From: Euglena gracilis
Taxonomy: Eukaryota; Euglenida; Euglenophyceae; Euglenales
Assembly (NCBI GenBank): GCA_039621445.1
Contig: CP154955.1
Location: 23,522,064 to 23,586,063, forward strand
DNA: 64,000 bases
Reading direction: 5' to 3'
The notes beneath the pieces are model-generated. The model was not told the origin of the DNA and did no database searches. It was given only the letters and a program-made list of their open reading frames with translations. A program made the position numbers and the translations under genes. This document shows, in pieces, positions 59,601 to 64,000 of the stretch (positions are counted from its first letter, which is position 1; each line of letters opens with the position of its first letter).

Positions 59601-62296
59601 ACACACACAGACAAACACACACACGCATGCACGCACACACACACAAACACACACGCACACACACACAAACACACACGCACAAACACACACGCACGCACAC
59701 GCACACACACGCACACAAACACGCACACGCAAACACACACAAACACGCACATGCACGCACACACACACACACACAGAAACACACACGCACGCACACAAAC
59801 GCACACATGCACACGTACACGCACACACACACACACACATGCACGCACACACACACACGCATGCACGCACGCACGCACGCGCGCGCATGCACACACAAAC
59901 ACGCACGCACGCACACACACGCGCACACGCGCACACGCACACAAATACGCACATGCACACACGCAGCACGCAGCACGCACACACATGCACACACACTTTT
60001 GACTCCCCCCGCCCCCCAACTGGAATTGGCCCACCACATGGCGTTGCAAATGGCAGAGCCCTCCGGTTTGGTCTCCAAGAGGGGGGGGGGGGGGCACCTG
60101 CTTGTTGTCCAAGCGCCGCCGGAAAAGGCGTTGCACCGACCCTGTGTCCACCACCTGGGAAGGCAACGGAAACGATGGTGGGGCGGCGCGCAGGCATCAA
60201 TATAAAAGCAGTGGGGACCTGGGTACACCAATGGGACTGGGGGTACACCCCCCATCTAAACAGTGGAGTTGCGCGGTCTGGGTGATCAATTTTCTGCCGG
60301 TGCCAAGCGCTGGGCCGAGAATTTTTGTCCCCCAAAGTCGGCCAAAAGTGCCAATTTGGGCACTTTTGAGAAAAAGCTTGTCAAAAATGCAAAAAAAAAC
60401 TTTTTCATCGCAAAGCGCCAAGAGGAAAATTGTATTTTTTTACGTCCCCGACAGATTAATGAATTTGAACCATCCACGGTGGTTCCATTGGGTGGCACAT
60501 TTCCATCATCCACTACTGCATGGTTGAACTCCACCTTCTCATCCTCAGCAGCACCGCTGGTAACTGGCATTTGCACTCCATCGCTTTTCCTGCCGCACCA
60601 CCAGAGTTCGATATAAGGAGGGTGTACAAGGGTTTAGGTGGAGGAGTGTCCCCCCGAACCGGGATCGACAAAGAAACAACAATAAGAAACAAAGGGTTTT
60701 TTTTAAAAACAAGAAGATATGACCGCAAAACCCAAAAGTGTCAGCAGGGTGTGATGTGGAGCAGCCCAGCAGGTGTGTTTAAAATCCTGCAATGGCTGTC
60801 TCATTAACTTAGGATATTGACTGAACTATTTGGTGAGGTGTGCCTAAGCCTGAAATGATACCCTGAAACCAGAAATGTGCACGCCAACCACTTGTGCAAC
60901 TGAACACATACCGTTTAGAGGGTGTGGCAACATTGCAGTTTGGAAATCCTCAAGTGCGAGGTATTCTGTTGAACTTAAATACAACCAAAGGACCAGCCTG
61001 CGGGCCCGAATTTGGGCATCGGCAATTGAAGCTGTGAAAACCCATTTCTTAGCCCCTGAAACATCAAAATAAACAACGTTTTCAGGATTTATCCTGAAAA
61101 AACGGAGTTTAAAGGTGTCCTTCCCCCCCAGTATTTTAGTCTGAAAATGAGACACAGTACATTGGCTGAAAATGGGTGTGTCTGCTGACTTGAAAATCCC
61201 TGTGTTCACGGGGCCATATAATGCAATATACTGACACGCTTCATTTGACCTTCTCAGACATACCTTACAGCACCACCACTTTGAGCATAACACCCCCACA
61301 ATCTGCTCTCTTCCTGTTTCGATCCTTCTCTTGCCTTAAAAGTCCCTACTGCCAAGGCTTCAAAATGAAAAAGGAATTGGTTGCCCACAATTGTGAAAAG
61401 GTACCATTTTAATGGTTGATGTCCGCATTTGCGCACCAACCGCCCAAGCATACCAGCAGATTTCAAAATAGGGGGTCCAGAAACACAGGAATGCAAAGGA
61501 AGGAATACCACAGTGTTGTCACATCCATTTTCCAGCTCCATACAGACTGACGCAGGAGGCTCTTGGTTGGGTTAAAATGGTCGGTGTGCGCAAATGCGCG
61601 CATTGTCCATATGCGCATTTGCACACACCGACAACGTTTACACTGTTGTGTGGGTGCCACAGAGCCTTAAACAGCAGTGGGGCATCGATGGGCAACTTGC
61701 CACCGAACTCAACTGATAACTGGTAGCAATCCTGTGTTCTGTACCCCCTTCATCAACCCCCAGTGGCAGAATTCTCGAACAGTCCATTGATTATATGGCA
61801 TGTGCACTTCCACTCCTTTTGTGACAAACTTCAAAACCTCCACAACATGCCGCAAAACTTCAGAAAGCAAGCAAAGGGATGGACCTGCCACCCCACCTCC
61901 AGAGAACCACCTGGTGCTGGCAGTTTTCACAGAGGGAATGGGGGGAGGCATCACTGGGGTTTTGGTGTTTTTGTCGGTGTTTTTTTTTTCCACTTTGGAG
62001 GGAGGGTAGGTCGGGGGCTTTTGTGTCATTCCGACTTCAAAAAAAAAAAGAAAACACGAAATCGCCCAATCTTGCTGCCACTCTTACCCCTTGTACCGCC
62101 AGTGCTCAAATCGGTTTTGGTCGGTGCGAAAATGTGCAAATCGACCCAAAAAAGCTTAAGTGCAAGATGCGCCGCCTAAGGAGTACACAAACAAGTACGC
62201 ATGCAGACACACACAGACAACAGACACACCAAAGCCTTCAGGCGCATCATCGCCACCTGATCGTCGGTGTATTTCTGCTCCGTGGAGAACATGCGC
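53618..62296 (-). CDS. Gene D: TraB/GumN-like family protein (5' end not found)
   Basis: Exons in transcript order: 62230-62296, 60098-60154, 59309-59424, 57954-58065, 56333-56426, 55872-55938, about 55405-55475, 55158-55208, 54834-54876, 54440-54572 and 53618-53729 (stop). The first four are in continuous phase, as are the last four. [19 protein letters not shown] followed by [17 protein letters not shown] matches the opening of TraB-type domains (strand, H, helix, then a V-x-x-E-G strand), and [20 protein letters not shown] matches the closing G-x-x-H motif before a long helix. TraB relatives include membrane-bound Tiki proteases and mitochondrial TRABD; catalysis here is unproven. The exon 62230-62296 starts mid-codon, so at least one more exon lies upstream. 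Junctions between 57954 and 55208 are less certain. Confidence 0.65.
56518..57840 (-). mobile_element. Degenerate hAT-like (TTF zinc-finger) element relic in gene D intron
   Basis: A direct repeat GACCAG(G/A)CATTCATTTAGT occurs at 56518 and 57755. Inverted phrases TTGGTGTCCACA(G/T)GTGAACCACA lie inside the left end and at about 57785-57832. On the minus strand several frames, broken by frameshifts, read [20 protein letters not shown] then [29 protein letters not shown] and [18 protein letters not shown], in the order seen in TTF-type zinc-finger, hAT-related proteins. The dimerisation and catalytic parts are not seen, so it is a fossil. Confidence 0.55.
59090..59210. repeat. AT-rich TATATC / TATAGA simple repeat
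   Basis: TATATATC units followed by CTATATATAGATATATG, forming AT-rich hairpins in a gene D intron. Confidence 0.9.
59309..59424 (-). CDS. Gene D exon with TraB-like H and E-G motifs
   Basis: This 116-base exon, after the acceptor GGCCGCAG, encodes [18 protein letters not shown] then [20 protein letters not shown]. In the family, the His and Glu of these segments are among the most conserved residues. The donor is AACCG|GTGGCC. Confidence 0.7.
59530..59998. repeat. Long (CA)n array with GCAC, AAAC and CG variants
   Basis: About 470 bases of imperfect CA repeat in a gene D intron. All long frames across it are artefacts. Confidence 0.95.
60195..60625. mobile_element. MITE family 1, diverged copy e, opposite orientation
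   Basis: AGAGTTCGATATAAGGAGGG near 60604 matches the family left end. The core has GCCAAAAGTGCCAATTTGGG and GCAAAGCGCCAAGAGG. It lies in a gene D intron. Confidence 0.6.
60844..61299 (-). CDS. Open frame of 151 codons of unknown function inside the large gene D intron
   Basis: [20 protein letters not shown] to [13 protein letters not shown]. Composition is balanced, unlike the repeat-driven frames around it, and it contains Cys-rich and hydrophobic segments. It lies between gene D exons 60098-60154 and 62230-62296, close to a second copy of the 33-bp terminal repeat, so it could belong to a mobile element. No family is recognised and it may be chance. Confidence 0.25.
   Translation of the reverse strand: MGVLCSKWWCCKVCLRRSNEACQYIALYGPVNTGIFKSADTPIFSQCTVSHFQTKILGGKDTFKLRFFRINPENVVYFDVSGAKKWVFTASIADAQIRARRLVLWLYLSSTEYLALEDFQTAMLPHPLNGMCSVAQVVGVHISGFRVSFQA
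61410..62180. mobile_element. Remnant of the GCGCAAATGCGC element family
   Basis: The right terminus AAAAAAGCTTAAGTGC followed by AAGATGCGCCGCCTAAG (62148-62180) matches the right end at 35839-35871. Inside are TGTGCGCAAATGCGCGCATT at about 61585 and GCGCATTTGCACACACCGAC. No left terminus was found. Confidence 0.65.
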
Positions 62297-62299
62297 CTG

Positions 62300-64000
62300 C
62301 AGGCAACAGGGATGGACGGCCCATAACTGCTTCTGTCCTCCTACGATGTATGATGCATGGCACTCTGCAGTACGGTTCCAGAACCCCACTGTCCTCAACA
62401 CAGGACTGGATGCCGCTGTGCCATGCCGAATCCGAGAAGCACTCAGGGCCGCGTACCTGCAACGCCAGGGGAAACGCCACACCAGGGTACAGCGGACATT
62501 CATGGCGGCGGGGACCCCTGCGCACCGGAACGCACAAGAAAGGAATTTCGGCGGACCGACCACCGGTGCAAGCCTGGTGGAATCGCATATGCATTGTGAA
62601 GAGTGCTGTTGTGTTGTTGAGTTGGCCTGGCTGTGTGCTTTACCCAAAATAGAAACGGATCTTTGAATATGAACCTGGCTTCACATTTGTGACACAAATG
62701 TCAAATTATGCGTGGCAACATCTGTGTGCAATAAATATTCACCTGCCTTGGCTTATGTCTTTTTCTACACTTCACCATACTTATGTAGTTGAAGTTAGGT
62801 AATAATAAAACTACTAATAATATACTTACAACAATCATCATACTTTGCTTCCGTTACGTGTCTTTCGTATTCATACTCTTTGCCTCCCCCCTTGGGCAAA
62901 AGCAATGGCCATAAGTATGAAAGATAATGACTAACTTCAGGAGGGGATCAAATCAGCTTCCTGTCACACACATGGGCACCACGAACTGGCAACCCAAACA
63001 GGCCTTCATTTTCGGGTCAAACGTGTGCAAACGCAACTCAGCTTTTGGAAATCAGTTTGACTGTCTGCCTTCGTCTCCATCAGTCTTGTCTTTGTCAGAT
63101 ACCACCTCCTTATGCCCCTTATTGAGCAGTTGCACCAATTGATGGCGATGCCCACTGATCCTGTGGGGGGCCAATTCCTTCACACTGGAATGTCGGGGGG
63201 GGGGGGGCAGTACAGAGGTCATTTCGGTAAATAACCTCCAGGATCAATCGCCTGCAATAGGAATTAACCAATTCAAGGGGGACAGCCAGCAAGAAGAACC
63301 AGGTGGTAAAAAAAAAAGCTGCTAGCTATTGAGACCGAGGCATGAACCTTTGCGTCTGGAACACAGGAGGTGATGCGACTTTACAGAGGAGTGCGATTGG
63401 GGACGTATTCAATGGGTCAAAGGGAAAGAAAGTGGTCAGTGGGGTAAATGAAGGAGTAAACCACAAATGAGTTCAAAGCAACCACAGAGCGTTGAGCGGC
63501 TGAAAGCACCAACCCACCCATGCACACCATCCCCACACTCACCCACACCCACACTTACCCACACCTGCACCTGTACCTGGATCCGCCCAAACACAGACTT
63601 TTGAACAGACATAGAAACTACCCTCAATGCTACTACTAATAGCCCCTGTGAAGTTTTTGGTAGGAAATTTTTCCGGGGTTATTGAGGTGGGGACTGTTAA
63701 TTGCCCACCAGCTATAACCACTCTCGCACAAAAGCTGACCCCCTCCCCGGAACGTTTCCGTGTTGGACCAGGAAATATGAGCATTTGGCGGAAAGAAACA
63801 CCTGCTCGACAGGCTGGGCATGCGACAAAAGCACATAGAGGGAATGGTCCCTCAAACATGCACACTAAGACAGGCAAAGAGGTTGAATGAAGGGCTGCAG
63901 GGCGTGAAAATGATGAAACGACTGCGGCAGACCTCGCAGCACAAAAACCAGGCTGTAAATAAACAAAATAGTCCTTTCAAATTATTCAGCACTGCACCAA
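62300..64000. other. Right edge, no supported gene
   Basis: No exon-like frame with splice support was found. The upstream exon or exons of gene D must lie here or beyond. Low-GC sequence with short CA and G runs. Confidence 0.45.

Overview
This is a stretch of a nuclear genome from an intron-rich, plastid-bearing eukaryote, most likely an alga or related protist. Evidence for this is the plastid-type glycerol-3-phosphate acyltransferase, genes cut into many exons of 27-383 bases with introns of roughly 0.3-2 kb, GC-rich third codon positions in exons, and introns full of microsatellites, C/G runs and small inverted-repeat elements. I cannot name the lineage. There is no sign of bacterial gene organisation, and I see no rRNA, tRNA or CRISPR. 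All gene models below come from splice-site, reading-phase and protein-motif reasoning by eye.

Five genes are supported and all lie on the minus strand. Reading right to left: (D) a TraB/GumN-like gene, 62.3-53.6 kb, whose 5' end is not found; (E) a 29-exon gene, 52.1-36.5 kb, for a coiled-coil protein of about 916 residues ending in a PDZ-like domain, with reading phase unbroken from ATG to TGA; (B) an exostosin-type (GT47-like) glycosyltransferase with a signal peptide, 32.2-24.7 kb; (C) a plastid ATS1-type glycerol-3-phosphate acyltransferase with an unusual N-terminal leader, 22.8 to about 12.6 kb; (A) a gene from 10.4 kb running off the left edge, with a probable signal peptide, Ala/Pro-rich exons and a long Lys/Glu/Ala coiled coil.

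Gene A ends in exons that are a duplicated copy of the middle of gene E: bases 1-1588 correspond to 40312-41917. Its coding exons are the same as those of E except for one silent difference that I noticed, while the introns have drifted. The duplication breaks inside an exon, yet a nearby AG keeps the frame, so gene A looks like a chimera built by exon capture.

The spaces between and inside genes are full of short repeats. The clearest is a 3.0-kb element (32875-35871) with 33-bp terminal inverted repeats and about 19 copies of a palindromic GCGCAAATGCGC-type motif; the right end of a second copy lies at 62148-62180. There are also several families of about 0.3-0.7 kb inverted-repeat elements, mostly inside introns, a broken hAT-like zinc-finger reading frame (56.5-57.8 kb), perfect small hairpins, long (TG)n/(CA)n arrays, G-quadruplex-prone (GGGT)n tracts and alternating CG runs. 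Many introns begin with (GT)n directly at the donor or carry a pure C tract directly before the acceptor.
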